Shown: positions 1-7,683 of the stretch, piece by piece
Position numbering within the stretch: the first letter of the stretch is position 1
How the letters are laid out: every line of letters starts with the position of its first letter
NCBI GenBank assembly: GCA_044450785.1
Contig: JBIOJM010000056.1
Location: forward strand, 1 to 38,908
Reading direction: 5' to 3'
DNA from: JBIOJM01 sp044450785
GTDB lineage: Bacteria; Planctomycetota; Planctomycetia; Isosphaerales; Isosphaeraceae
Length of the DNA: 38,908 nucleotides
Translations under genes and position numbers: made by a program
Notes under the pieces: generated by a model
Seen by the model: the letters and a program-made list of their open reading frames with translations, nothing else
Told to the model about the DNA's origin: nothing
Database searches by the model: none

Positions 1-443
1 GGGTGATTGTGAGCGTGAAGTCCACGGGATCGCCTCGCTCAGCAACCCCCCTGTCGCCCTTCGTAAGCGGGGAATATTTGGAAGCCGCGTTCCGGCCGCA
101 AATTACGGCAAATTCAACTGTATTGGGCTTATACCATGATCGCAGGATTTGTGTCCGCGCGCCTAGCCGAGTTGGCCTGACTTTCTCAGGCACGGCCTTA
201 TTTCGAGAGCGATACTCAGAGCCGATGCTTTCCCGGTAGGGGGGCCTGTGCTCCCAATCGACAGCCCCAAGTGGCTTTTCAGGCAAAGCGGACAGAGCCG
301 GTAACCGACGAGCTGGCCATCCCATTCCAGGTGCGCTTTCAATCGTTGCGTTTGGCCGACGCTCCGAGACAGGGAAAGCCCGACGTTAACCACAATACCG
401 TTGAATCAGTGATAAATCTAGGCAGCAAAGGATTTGCTTCTCG
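1..443. other. No gene recognised
   Basis: I see no convincing reading frame here. Short open frames exist on both strands but they resemble no family, carry no Shine-Dalgarno sequence and look like chance frames. The left edge of the window may cut a neighbouring gene. Confidence 0.5.
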
Positions 444-535
444 TTCCCACGCTCCGCGTGGGAATGCTCTCCCCGACGCTCTGCGTCGTCGGACCAGGAC
501 CGAGGCTTTGCCCATCGAGCGGACGCGGAGCGTCA
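444..535. repeat. REP-like palindrome cluster
   Basis: Three short inverted repeats lie close together. The first is a near-perfect hairpin at 444-464 with core CCCACGCTCCGCGTGGG. The second is GACGC-TCT-GCGTC at 475-487. The third, GACGCGGAGCGTC, is at 523-535. Repeats of the first type are, from memory, common between genes in planctomycete genomes. The cluster overlaps one end of the M16 peptidase remnant, so it may mark the breakpoint that truncated it. Confidence 0.6.
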
Positions 536-690
536 GGATCGGCAACTGGTGCCGCTCGGCGATCAGGACCTCGAGACCGTTGGAAAGCTTGCGACGAACA
601 GCCGGTGGCGGAGTGAATGCGGGGTTCGGGCCGATTTCCGGCATCTTGCTCCGGTCGAACGTGTCCGCGATCGCGGCCAGCGCAGGCATT
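522..690 (-). pseudogene. M16 (insulinase-type) peptidase remnant
   Basis: On the minus strand about 55 codons read as the linker and start of the second half of a planctomycete M16 zinc peptidase: DRSKMPEIGPNP, then FTPPPAVRRKLSNGLEVLIA, then ERHQLPILTLRV. M16 domains characteristically begin with a strand like KLSNGLEVLIAERHQLP. The similarity ends abruptly at both sides. Downstream (towards 522) it runs into REP-like palindromes, and upstream (towards 690) the frame becomes low-complexity. No start codon, HxxEH motif or remaining domain is present, so it cannot encode a protease. I read it as a relic left by deletion or rearrangement. Family assignment rests on my recollection of M16 sequences and was not searched. 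Confidence 0.55.
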
Positions 691-887
691 GATCCGGCAC
701 GAGGACCTGCCGTTGCCGCCACCAAATCATCATTCGCCGGCCCGACTGTCTCATCCACTTCGCTAGCGTGAGGACGGCAGTGTGAGTAAGCTCGGGGAGA
801 CACTTGACGACCTGCCCAGGTTGGACGCCGTCTTCTCTCGCGGCGCAAAACCTGGTCGATCAGCAACGCAACAGCTTCGACTTTCCG

Positions 888-1874
888 ATGAGCGAACACC
901 TCGCAGACTCACTCAACCAACGCTACAGGGCGGCGCTCGCGCTGGTCGCGTTCCTCGTTCTGTTAAACCAGCTTCTCGTGCAACCGTCGCTCCTGCGTCT
1001 GACCATGGATGCCCCCGTCATCAACATCGCCGGCCGCCAGCGGATGCTCAGCCAGCGTTTGGCCAAGGCCGCACTGGCGCTGGAGAGAGCAGACGGCAAG
1101 ACCCGGCGGCGCTACTTTGACGAGCTGGACCAGGTACTCCGGCTCTGGACCGCTTCCCACGACGGGCTGCGTCATGGAAATCGTGCGATTTCGTTGCCGG
1201 GCGGGAACAGTCAAGCCGTGAACGCGGCGCTCGACGGACTGGAGCCGCTCTTTCTGAGAATGCGAACCGCGGCGGACCGATTGATCCGTGACGAGGCTCG
1301 CGGTCAGCCCGGCGAGCCAGCCGCGCGGGATGACCTCGCGATCATCCTCGGTGCCGAGGGCGAGTATCTTGAACGGATGGACAGAGTGGTGGGACTGTTC
1401 GAGCGTGAGGCGCGGGACAGGGTCGGCCGGATGTTCTGGACCGGCTGGGTCGTGATGGGCTTGATCCTGGTCGCGCTGGCGGCGATCGGCCTGCTCATCG
1501 TACGGCCGGCCTCGGAGCTCATCCGTCGCCAAATGGAGGAGCTTCGCCGCGCCCGCGACGAGCTGGAAGACCGGGTGCGGCAGCGGACACGCGACCTGGA
1601 AATCGCCACGGACCGGCATCAGGCGCTTGTTGAGCAGTTCAGCCACGTCGCGCGGACGACCACGATCGGCGAAATGGCCAGTGGGTTGGCTCACGAGCTC
1701 AATCAACCGCTCGGGGCGATCGCCAACTACGCCGAGGGCTGTCTGGTCGAGCTCGCATCGCCGCGCCCGGCAGTCGACGACGTCAGGATCGCCCTGGAGA
1801 AGCTCCTGGCGCGACGTTGCGAGCTGGGAAGATCATCGAGCGGATACGAAAGTTCGTCACCCGTCATGAATTGA
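888..1874 (+). CDS. Sensor histidine kinase, N-terminal part (frameshifted)
   Basis: This is the front part of a membrane sensor kinase. I place the start at ATG 888 (MSEHLADS); an upstream TTG at 804 would add 28 residues unlike the family. Transmembrane segments lie at about residues 15-36 and 183-202. They flank a helical extracytoplasmic domain of the PilJ/NarX type with the motif INIAGRQRMLSQRLAK, which resembles the nitrate-binding P-box region of NarX/NarQ. A HAMP-like coiled linker follows, then a HisKA domain with phospho-accepting histidine in GLAHELNQPLG. The frame then breaks at about 1810-1817: the protein sense continues in another frame that reads LRAGKIIERIRKF. One missing base would explain it. 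The remaining codons to 1874 are out-of-frame tail. Neighbours are the catalytic part (overlapping) and a response regulator. Confidence 0.8.
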   Translation: MSEHLADSLNQRYRAALALVAFLVLLNQLLVQPSLLRLTMDAPVINIAGRQRMLSQRLAKAALALERADGKTRRRYFDELDQVLRLWTASHDGLRHGNRAISLPGGNSQAVNAALDGLEPLFLRMRTAADRLIRDEARGQPGEPAARDDLAIILGAEGEYLERMDRVVGLFEREARDRVGRMFWTGWVVMGLILVALAAIGLLIVRPASELIRRQMEELRRARDELEDRVRQRTRDLEIATDRHQALVEQFSHVARTTTIGEMASGLAHELNQPLGAIANYAEGCLVELASPRPAVDDVRIALEKLLARRCELGRSSSGYESSSPVMN

Positions 1875-2371
1875 GGCACGAACTCTTCGAACCGAACCGA
1901 ATTGTCGAGGACGTTGAGGCCATGTTCCGAGATGAAGTCGGCCAGCGGAGCGTCGTACTGATTCTCGACTTGGCACCTGACTTGCCAAAGCTAACGGGCG
2001 ACCCCGTACAGATCCAGCAGGTGCTGGTCAATCTGGTCAGCAATGCGTTCGACGCGATCGCGTCGGCGCAACCGCTTGGCCCGACTGTGCTTATCCAAAC
2101 CAAACGGGTCGATTCCGGCGGCGTTGAGTTCTGCGTAACCGACAACGGAGAAGGGATCGATCAGGAGCGTTTGACGAGGGTTTTTGACGCGTACTTCAGC
2201 ACGCGTGCCGGGGGACTGGGCATGGGGCTGGCCATCAGCCGCACGATTATTGAGGCCCACGAGGGACGGCTCACGGTCGATTCCGTGCCCGGGATCACGA
2301 CAACCTTCCGGTTCACGCTCCCGGCTGCCCGTGGCGACGATGACGGAACCAATAGTCTACATCGTGGATGA
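1817..2371 (+). CDS. Sensor histidine kinase, C-terminal ATPase part
   Basis: This is the continuation of the kinase that begins at 888, in the frame reached by adding one base near 1815. It begins inside the second HisKA helix (RAGKIIERIRKF) and carries a full HATPase domain: N box LVNLVSNAFDAI, G1 box VTDNGEGID, G2 box GGLGMGLAISR, and a closing TTFRFTLP strand. An independent start at TTG 1817 is unlikely because the fragment would lack the phospho-accepting histidine. The end overlaps the response-regulator start at 2340 by 32 bases, which indicates a co-translated pair. Whether the break is a real mutation, programmed slippage or a base-calling error cannot be told from this sequence alone. 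Confidence 0.8.
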   Translation: MRAGKIIERIRKFVTRHELRHELFEPNRIVEDVEAMFRDEVGQRSVVLILDLAPDLPKLTGDPVQIQQVLVNLVSNAFDAIASAQPLGPTVLIQTKRVDSGGVEFCVTDNGEGIDQERLTRVFDAYFSTRAGGLGMGLAISRTIIEAHEGRLTVDSVPGITTTFRFTLPAARGDDDGTNSLHRG

Positions 2372-2972
2372 CGACCCCGACATGCGGGACTCGCTGCGCT
2401 GGCTAATCAAGACGGTCGGGCTCCGCGCCGAGACGTTTCCTTCAGCCGCCGGCTTCCTCCGCGATTTTTCTCCGAATGGGCCCGGGTGCCTGATCCTCGA
2501 CGTGCGGATGCCCGGCACCAGCGGGCTGGACCTGTTCGAGGAACTGGTCGCCCGCGGGGAGGGAATGCCGGTCATCTTCATCACCGCTTATGCTGACGTG
2601 CCGATGGCGGTCCGCGCGATGAAGTCGGGCGCGGTCGAGTTTGTCGAGAAGCCGTTCAACCGCCAGACGCTCCTGGACAAGGTTCAGCGCGCGATCAAGG
2701 ACGATGTCAATCGCCGCAGCCGTCTGGCTGCCAGCGAGATCGTCCTGGCGAAACTCCGGAGGCTGACCGGGAAGGAGCTCGAGGTCCTGGAGTTGATCAA
2801 GGACGGACGCCCGAACAAGGAGATCGCAACCCGGTTGGAGATCACGCCCCGTGCCGTCGAGCTGAGGCGGTCGAGTGTGATGCGCAAGCTCGGTGTCCGC
2901 ACCCTGGCGGAACTCCTGCGCCTGACGATCGTTCAGGAGGCGGCTCGAGACCAGCCCCAGGAGCTGCGCTAG
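2340..2972 (+). CDS. FixJ/NarL-type response regulator
   Basis: A 210-residue two-component regulator. The receiver domain (about residues 1-120) begins MTEPIVYIVDDDPDMRDS. It keeps the acidic pocket, the phospho-acceptor aspartate in LILDVRMPG, the conserved threonine in FITAYAD and the lysine in VEKPF. A LuxR-type helix-turn-helix follows (about 142-195), with LTGKELEVLELIKDG, then NKEIATRLEI and VMRKLGVRTLAELLRL. Its architecture and spacing are those of FixJ/TodT regulators. ATG 2340 lies inside the kinase gene's last codons, so the two are cognate partners. The nitrate-type sensor of the partner and the nitrate cluster 3 kb downstream suggest, but do not prove, a nitrate-responsive regulator. 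Confidence 0.92.
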   Translation: MTEPIVYIVDDDPDMRDSLRWLIKTVGLRAETFPSAAGFLRDFSPNGPGCLILDVRMPGTSGLDLFEELVARGEGMPVIFITAYADVPMAVRAMKSGAVEFVEKPFNRQTLLDKVQRAIKDDVNRRSRLAASEIVLAKLRRLTGKELEVLELIKDGRPNKEIATRLEITPRAVELRRSSVMRKLGVRTLAELLRLTIVQEAARDQPQELR

Positions 2973-3211
2973 AACGCACCCGGGTACCTCCCCAAAGCGT
3001 AACCGTTCAGTCCCGTGAACGCATCGGTTGTGCTCGCGCCAAGCTGGCCATTTTTACCCAACTGGGGATCGCCTGTTTCTCGCGCAGCAGGATCATCCGA
3101 ATCAGCCGATTCCATACCGTCGGGGGAGGCAATTCGTGTCAGGATCCTTGACCAGAAATCCACAACACCGGTGAACGGCTGCGGCGGAGCGGACGGCAAC
3201 GATGGCGCGAA

Positions 3212-3240
3212 TGTCGTCTTTCGCTCCGCGAAAGATCGCC
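3212..3240. repeat. REP palindrome, downstream side of RAYT
   Basis: Contains the 17-base palindrome CTTTCGCTCCGCGAAAG within a 24-base segment (3212-3235) that is repeated exactly at 3912-3935. It lies just beyond the stop codon of the transposase gene. Together with the upstream copies it forms a REP-flanked transposase unit. Confidence 0.75.
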
Positions 3241-3246
3241 CTGCCA

Positions 3247-3897
3247 CTACCCGTTGAATCTCCAGTGACGATACTCGCCGGGTTTCAGGCCGGCTTTGTG
3301 CGGGTTATCGGCAATGTATTTCCTCAGATACTCATACTGGCCCGGGCTGCGGACGAGGTGGTCGAAGGGCTCCTGCTGCCAAAACTTCCCCTTTTCGTTG
3401 ATCGCCTGATTGATCCGATACGCCGTGTAATGGAGCCACGAATCGCACTGTTCCTTCATCGCTTCCGCCGTCGAGCAAACGACCAGTAAATGCACATGGT
3501 TTGGCATCACGATGAAATCACCCATGCGATAACGTTGGCCGTCGAAATGCAGGAGCGAGTCGGCAACGATCTCGGCCAGCTCAGGCCGCTTACGCAAACA
3601 ACGACCATGACACGAATCCAGGAATGCTTCGCGGCAGCGATTGCACGTCCTCTGGAAGTCCGCCCTATCCTTCTCGGAAAGCCTCTGGACGATGACAGAC
3701 CAGTGTGCCGCCGTATCCCTGCCGCGTTGACGCAGCCACTGCTGTTTTTCCCGATCCCAGCGTTCGATGACCTCGCGAGGAATGGAATCATGGGTTCGAA
3801 ACGTGATGAAGACCACAGCCCCCGCTTGCGACCAGTGCGGACGACAGTGCTCGTAGATGAGCGATTGGCCTTTCAGATCGAAGCATTCACCAAGCAT
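3247..3897 (-). CDS. REP-associated tyrosine transposase (RAYT)
   Basis: A 216-residue single-domain Y1/HUH transposase of the TnpA-REP type, which nicks and moves REP hairpins through a 5'-phosphotyrosine link. The HUH metal motif is visible as MPNHVHLLVV. A candidate catalytic tyrosine lies in the helix LHYTAYRINQAI, and the family's terminal helix reads EYLRKYIADNPHKAGL. I chose ATG 3897 (MLGECFDLKG); the longer frame to 3996 only translates the upstream REP palindromes and should not be coding. The gene sits between REP palindromes, its likely substrates: one 6 bases past the stop and an inverted pair about 20 bases before the start. It appears intact, so it may still be active. Confidence 0.88.
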   Translation of the reverse strand: MLGECFDLKGQSLIYEHCRPHWSQAGAVVFITFRTHDSIPREVIERWDREKQQWLRQRGRDTAAHWSVIVQRLSEKDRADFQRTCNRCREAFLDSCHGRCLRKRPELAEIVADSLLHFDGQRYRMGDFIVMPNHVHLLVVCSTAEAMKEQCDSWLHYTAYRINQAINEKGKFWQQEPFDHLVRSPGQYEYLRKYIADNPHKAGLKPGEYRHWRFNG

Positions 3898-3911
3898 CGT
3901 GGAGGTCTCTG

Positions 3912-3960
3912 TGTCGTCTTTCGCTCCGCGAAAGAACATGCCCTTTCGCGGAGCGAAAGG
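3912..3960. repeat. Inverted pair of REP palindromes upstream of RAYT
   Basis: Two copies of the same palindrome face each other: CTTTCGCTCCGCGAAAG at 3918-3934 and its opposite CTTTCGCGGAGCGAAAG at 3943-3959, separated by 8 bases. Such paired REPs (a BIME or 'REP doublet') are the recognised substrates of RAYT transposases. The pair lies immediately upstream of the transposase start and may also influence its transcript. Confidence 0.8.
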
Positions 3961-4126
3961 CGACTTTACTCTAACGCGTAGTCGGGCCAACGCCAACGCA
4001 TGGTTGTTTTGCTTCAGTCGAAACGCGACAAACCGCTCGCACGAATAAGCTACAATTTCGAGCGGAGGTTTCCCACGTCCGCGGTCGGCTGCAACGACTG
4101 GTTCGGCGCACGATCGCTGCCTTGGA

Positions 4127-4333
4127 TCAGCCAGCCTTCGCGGTCGTCTGGCTCGCCGGCTGCATCAGGTAATCAAGCACCTCGCGTTGCATGCGTTCGA
4201 CCTCGGCCCTGTACCCGCCCGAGACGAAGGCCAGCTCCTCGGGCCGGCTGCTGACCCGCAACCGAGCCAGAAGGTCGAGCAGATGCGCGATCCGCTCCCG
4301 GGTCACTTTCAGTTCTTTGTCGTTCTGAATCAT
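4127..4333 (-). CDS. Small helical protein, antitoxin-like
   Basis: A 68-residue soluble protein beginning MIQNDKELKVTRERIAHLLD. It is nearly all predicted helix, with heptad-like leucines (IAHLLDLLARLR) and a second helix (GYRAEVERMQREVLDYL). It belongs to a type I remember as widespread but uncharacterised in planctomycetes and cyanobacteria, which look like the coiled N-terminal half of HigA-like antitoxins without their helix-turn-helix. ATG 4333 overlaps the stop of the upstream gene (ATGA), so translation is coupled. A partner/antitoxin role is inferred from this arrangement only. Confidence 0.65.
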   Translation of the reverse strand: MIQNDKELKVTRERIAHLLDLLARLRVSSRPEELAFVSGGYRAEVERMQREVLDYLMQPASQTTAKAG

Positions 4334-4689
4334 GGATATATCTCCACGACGCCCCGGCGTCGGCCGTCGCGCTTGGTCTGCCAAAAGGCCAGGAACTGTT
4401 CGAGTGGCTCACCGAGCAGCATCTCGGGACGTACCCAGAAAATGCTTGCTCCCAGCTCGGCATTCGCACGAGCATGGTCGAACAGCACCAACGATTCCGC
4501 TGGGCAGTCCTCGGCACGGAAGTCGTTCCCCATCACCAGGATCACGTCAACGTCGTTCGGCTCATTGACGTCCGAAATTAAGGCACGAAGGATGAACTGG
4601 GACCAGTCTTCCCTCGACCGCGGTTTTCGATGCACCCGCTGATCCCGCCGATCGTCAAACGCAGATAATAGCAATTTCCAAGGACCCAA
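4330..4689 (-). CDS. Nucleotidyltransferase-like protein, possibly truncated
   Basis: About 119 residues. The centre reads NEPNDVDVILVMGNDF, which looks like the DxD strand of minimal nucleotidyltransferases. It is followed by LFDHARANAELGASIFWVRP and ends FLAFWQTKRDGRRRGVVEIY, a pattern I recall from small uncharacterised nucleotidyltransferase-fold proteins. The usual GS motif just before the DxD strand reads AL here, so activity is doubtful. The N-terminus before about residue 25 (RDQRVHRKPRSRED) is unlike the rest and may be truncated. It overlaps the next gene by 4 bases (ATGA). A two-gene toxin/antitoxin-like module is an inference, not a demonstrated function. Confidence 0.55.
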   Translation of the reverse strand: MGPWKLLLSAFDDRRDQRVHRKPRSREDWSQFILRALISDVNEPNDVDVILVMGNDFRAEDCPAESLVLFDHARANAELGASIFWVRPEMLLGEPLEQFLAFWQTKRDGRRRGVVEIYP

Positions 4690-5961
4690 GAAGATTTATA
4701 CAACTCGTTCTCGGATTCTGCAGATCATATTGGGTGTGGGGATCGTGTGCGCGGATCGTAGAGAGCCATGGCTGCCGGGTGGGCTCGACCGACCGGACGA
4801 TTGTGACGGTAATGCGGACCATTCCAGTGCCGGGTCGCTCCGAGCGAGACTCAAAAAGACACCCCTCACTCAACACCACCAAGATGTGCACCAAGGAAAA
4901 GCCGATTCGCTCTTCATACTTGACATCTGTTCACACAAATCCAAGGTCCGCACACTTGAAGCCGGATTGCGACGCCTCATTCGACGGAGATTTCGGATCC
5001 CAAATGATTTACGGCAAGAACACCGACCATCGACATCGGCGATTCTAACAGGTATGTGTGGACCTGTGGCGAGTTTTGACCCGAGAAGGCCCTTCGTCCT
5101 CCGCCCCCGTCCTTCCGACTGGCCTCGGTCTTTCCGACAAAGTGGCTCACCATCGAGCTGCGCCGCATTTCCCCTCAGCTCCGCTTACATGGCATACTCG
5201 TCAATCTCTACCGTTGCCACAAGGGTCGCGTCGTGCAACTCTCACGAGAACCACGACTTGTACCAAAAATGTCGACACGCGCGACCTTTCGGCAGACGAG
5301 GAGCTCAGCCCTGCGCCGCAGCCGTATGAAGAATTCGAAACGCGCAAGTCTAATGCTACCAAGGCCGTGTCACCGTGTCGGCATTTTCGACCCCCAGACG
5401 CGTGTGTGCCCTGAGAATCGGGGCGTAGCTCAAATCCCAGCGACGGCATGACGCAAATGACGCGTCAAAACAGAGCCTCGTGTGAACGCTCTTCGTCCTC
5501 GACGTTGACGCCTCCGTCAATCGACCAGCACGACGGACAACCCTCCACGCTCCCCGCACCCGTTCGGCGACAGCGAATTCAGTGCGCGGAAGCGGATTGA
5601 ACCGTCTCCGGAAGCTTCGGACGGGCCTTCTCCGAAGACATGTTTTTCGGGACGATCGTGCATCGATTTCCGGCAATCATGCTCGATCGTTGGGCGTGGC
5701 CTTCTTTGCCTCAGCACGGTTGACCCTTCGGTTTTGCGCAACCTTGCGATGAGGAACCGAAATCGAGCTTCGTCCTGCCGTAGGGATTCGCCCGTACTGA
5801 GCCTTCCCGCCACGGTCCGGCACGACGGCTGCTTCACCACACGTCGACCACAGCGAGCCGGTACCTCTCCCCGCCGGTGACGATCTTCATTGCTTCCGAC
5901 CAGTAGAGCCGAGCGGCAGCTCCTCGTCCGGACCGCGCACGAGGACAGGAGTGGTGTTGTC
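4690..5961. other. Long intergenic region, no gene recognised
   Basis: About 1.27 kb with many short frames on both strands, none with family resemblance or a convincing ribosome site. It contains one copy of a diverged repeat at 5424-5490. The last part must hold the promoter of the nitrate cluster, but I found no clear sigma-54 site, riboswitch or operator. A ribosome site AGGAG at 5947-5951 serves the gene starting at 5962. Confidence 0.5.
5424..5490. repeat. Diverged intergenic repeat, copy A
   Basis: Starts CGTAGCTCAAATCC and ends near CTCGTGTG. It resembles 29455-29525 (copy B): both share AGCTCAAATCC, then GCGACGG, TGACGCA, CGCGT-AAAACA and CTCGTGTG in the same order with small insertions. 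Copy A lies about 470 bases before the nitrate cluster; copy B lies about 220 bases before the CHAT/STAND operon. Confidence 0.4.
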
Positions 5962-7683
5962 ATGAGTTTCGATGGATCGGCTGGTTCGATGATTCTGCTG
6001 GAACCAGCAGGGGCGTTCTGGTCCTTCGAGCCCGATGCCGGTCTGGTCAGCTCTTTCCTGAACGAGCAAGGCGACCTCAGTGCCGTCGAACGGTTCGCGC
6101 AATTCCACGAGGACGCCGCCGAGCCGCTGCAGGGTCGGTACTACTCCGCCCTGATGCCAGCCCAGCCACCTGGGCCGGGCCAGCAGCTCGCGTTCGAGGT
6201 TGACCTCGACCGTTGTTCGGGCTGCAAGGCCTGCGTGGCGGCCTGCCATAACCTCAACGGGCTGGACGAAGGCGAGTCGTGGCGTGACGTCGGCCTTGTC
6301 ATCGGCGGTATGCCGGAGCTTCCCGTCCTCCAGCACGTGACGTCCGCATGCCACCACTGCCTCGACCCAGCCTGCTTGAATGCCTGCCCGGTCGACGCCT
6401 ACGAGAAAGACCCGCACACGGGGATTGTCAGGCATCTCGACGACCAGTGCATAGGCTGCCAGTATTGCATGCTGGCCTGTCCCTACGATGTCCCCAAATA
6501 TCACGCGGGCAAGGGAATCGTCCGCAAGTGCGACATGTGCCACGACCGGCTCGCGGTCGGCGAGGCACCGGCGTGCGTCCAGGCCTGCCCGCATGAGGCG
6601 ATTCGCATCCGCGTGGTCGACAGCGCGGAGGTCATCGCGCAGGCCGAGGCGGGGGGCTTCCTGCCGGCCACGGTGGATCCCAGTTACACCCTGCCGACGA
6701 CGTCCTTCCGGACGAGCCACCTGATGGGGCCGGGGGACATGCAGCCGGCGGATGATCACCACCTCGAGCCCGAGCACACCCACTGGCCCTTGATCGCCAT
6801 GCTGGTGCTCACGCAACTGTCCGTGGGGGGCTTCGCCGTGGAGCTGGTCGCCCTCGCAGCCGGCTCGACCGGCGGCGCCGACACCGTGCTCCGAGCGGTC
6901 CTCTGTCTCGGCTCCGTGTGGGCGGGGCTGGGAGCAAGCATCCTCCACCTGGGCCGGCCGCTCTATGCCTACCGCGCGTTGATTGGACTGAGGCATTCCT
7001 GGCTCAGTCGAGAGGTGCTGGCGCTCGGGCTCTTCGCCCAGCTCGCCACCGTCTACGCGGTGCTGGTCATGTTCTGGCCCGGCTGGTTCGCGGCGGCGCT
7101 CGGCGTGCGAGTGGCCTTGCTCGGGGGGATTGTCGCGACCGGGTCGGTGGGCATGGCTTGCTCGGTGCTGGTCTACCACGCGGTGCGGCGACCGTACTGG
7201 CGAGCATCTTACAGTGCGGTCAAGTTTACGGGTACCGCCGTCGTGCTCGGGCTGGCCACGTCGCTGGCGGCGCTGGGCATCGCCTCGCTGGGTCGTCCGG
7301 ACATGCTTCGCCCGCCGGCGTCATCGTGGCCGCTGATGGCGGTCGCCGTCTGCCTGATCGCCGCCTCGTCCGCCAAACTCTGGTTCGAGGCGAGGCTCGC
7401 CCGCGGCTTTGCCAGGTCGGAACTGGCCCCATTGCGGAAGACGGCCCTGCTTCTTGGTGGTCCTCTCCAGCGGCCGGCAAGGTTTCGGCGCCTCCTTGGG
7501 GTCGTGGGAGGCGTCGTCCTGCCGGCGCTCGCCGTCATGGGGGCACTCACTGCGGGCGCAGGCGCGACGGCGGCCGCCGCGGTCCTTGCCCTGGCGGCGT
7601 CGATCGCCGGCGAGATGGCCGAGCGGTACCTCTTCTTCACCGCGGTTGTCAGGCCAAAGATGCCCGGGGGGCTGACGCCGTGA
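5962..7683 (+). CDS. Fused DmsB-DmsC-type electron transfer subunit
   Basis: A 573-residue fusion of an iron-sulfur subunit and its membrane anchor. Residues about 70-240 carry four cysteine clusters of the DmsB/NrfC type: CSGCKACVAACH, CHHCLDPACLNACP, CIGCQYCMLACP and CDMCHDR...CVQACP. They would hold four [4Fe-4S] centres. After a His-rich linker (DDHHLEPEHTH) come eight or so membrane helices of the DmsC/NrfD-like anchor, ending near GEMAERYLFFTAVVRPKMPG. In DMSO reductases these are separate proteins that pass quinol electrons to a molybdopterin subunit. ATG 5962 has AGGAG about ten bases upstream; a longer frame from 5890 lacks this. The stop overlaps the GTG start of the nitrate reductase. 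It probably delivers electrons to that enzyme. Confidence 0.88.
   Translation: MSFDGSAGSMILLEPAGAFWSFEPDAGLVSSFLNEQGDLSAVERFAQFHEDAAEPLQGRYYSALMPAQPPGPGQQLAFEVDLDRCSGCKACVAACHNLNGLDEGESWRDVGLVIGGMPELPVLQHVTSACHHCLDPACLNACPVDAYEKDPHTGIVRHLDDQCIGCQYCMLACPYDVPKYHAGKGIVRKCDMCHDRLAVGEAPACVQACPHEAIRIRVVDSAEVIAQAEAGGFLPATVDPSYTLPTTSFRTSHLMGPGDMQPADDHHLEPEHTHWPLIAMLVLTQLSVGGFAVELVALAAGSTGGADTVLRAVLCLGSVWAGLGASILHLGRPLYAYRALIGLRHSWLSREVLALGLFAQLATVYAVLVMFWPGWFAAALGVRVALLGGIVATGSVGMACSVLVYHAVRRPYWRASYSAVKFTGTAVVLGLATSLAALGIASLGRPDMLRPPASSWPLMAVAVCLIAASSAKLWFEARLARGFARSELAPLRKTALLLGGPLQRPARFRRLLGVVGGVVLPALAVMGALTAGAGATAAAAVLALAASIAGEMAERYLFFTAVVRPKMPGGLTP

Noticed and set aside
3898..3996. N-terminal extension of the RAYT protein to 3996
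   Set aside because: It translates the REP palindromes (SPFAPRKG, FRGAKDD) and is unlike any RAYT; the start at 3897 fits the family.
5680..5720. TGGCC-TTCTT-TGC near 5695 as a sigma-54 promoter for the nitrate cluster
   Set aside because: The spacing between GG and GC is 8 bases and not the required 10, and it is over 250 bases from the start.
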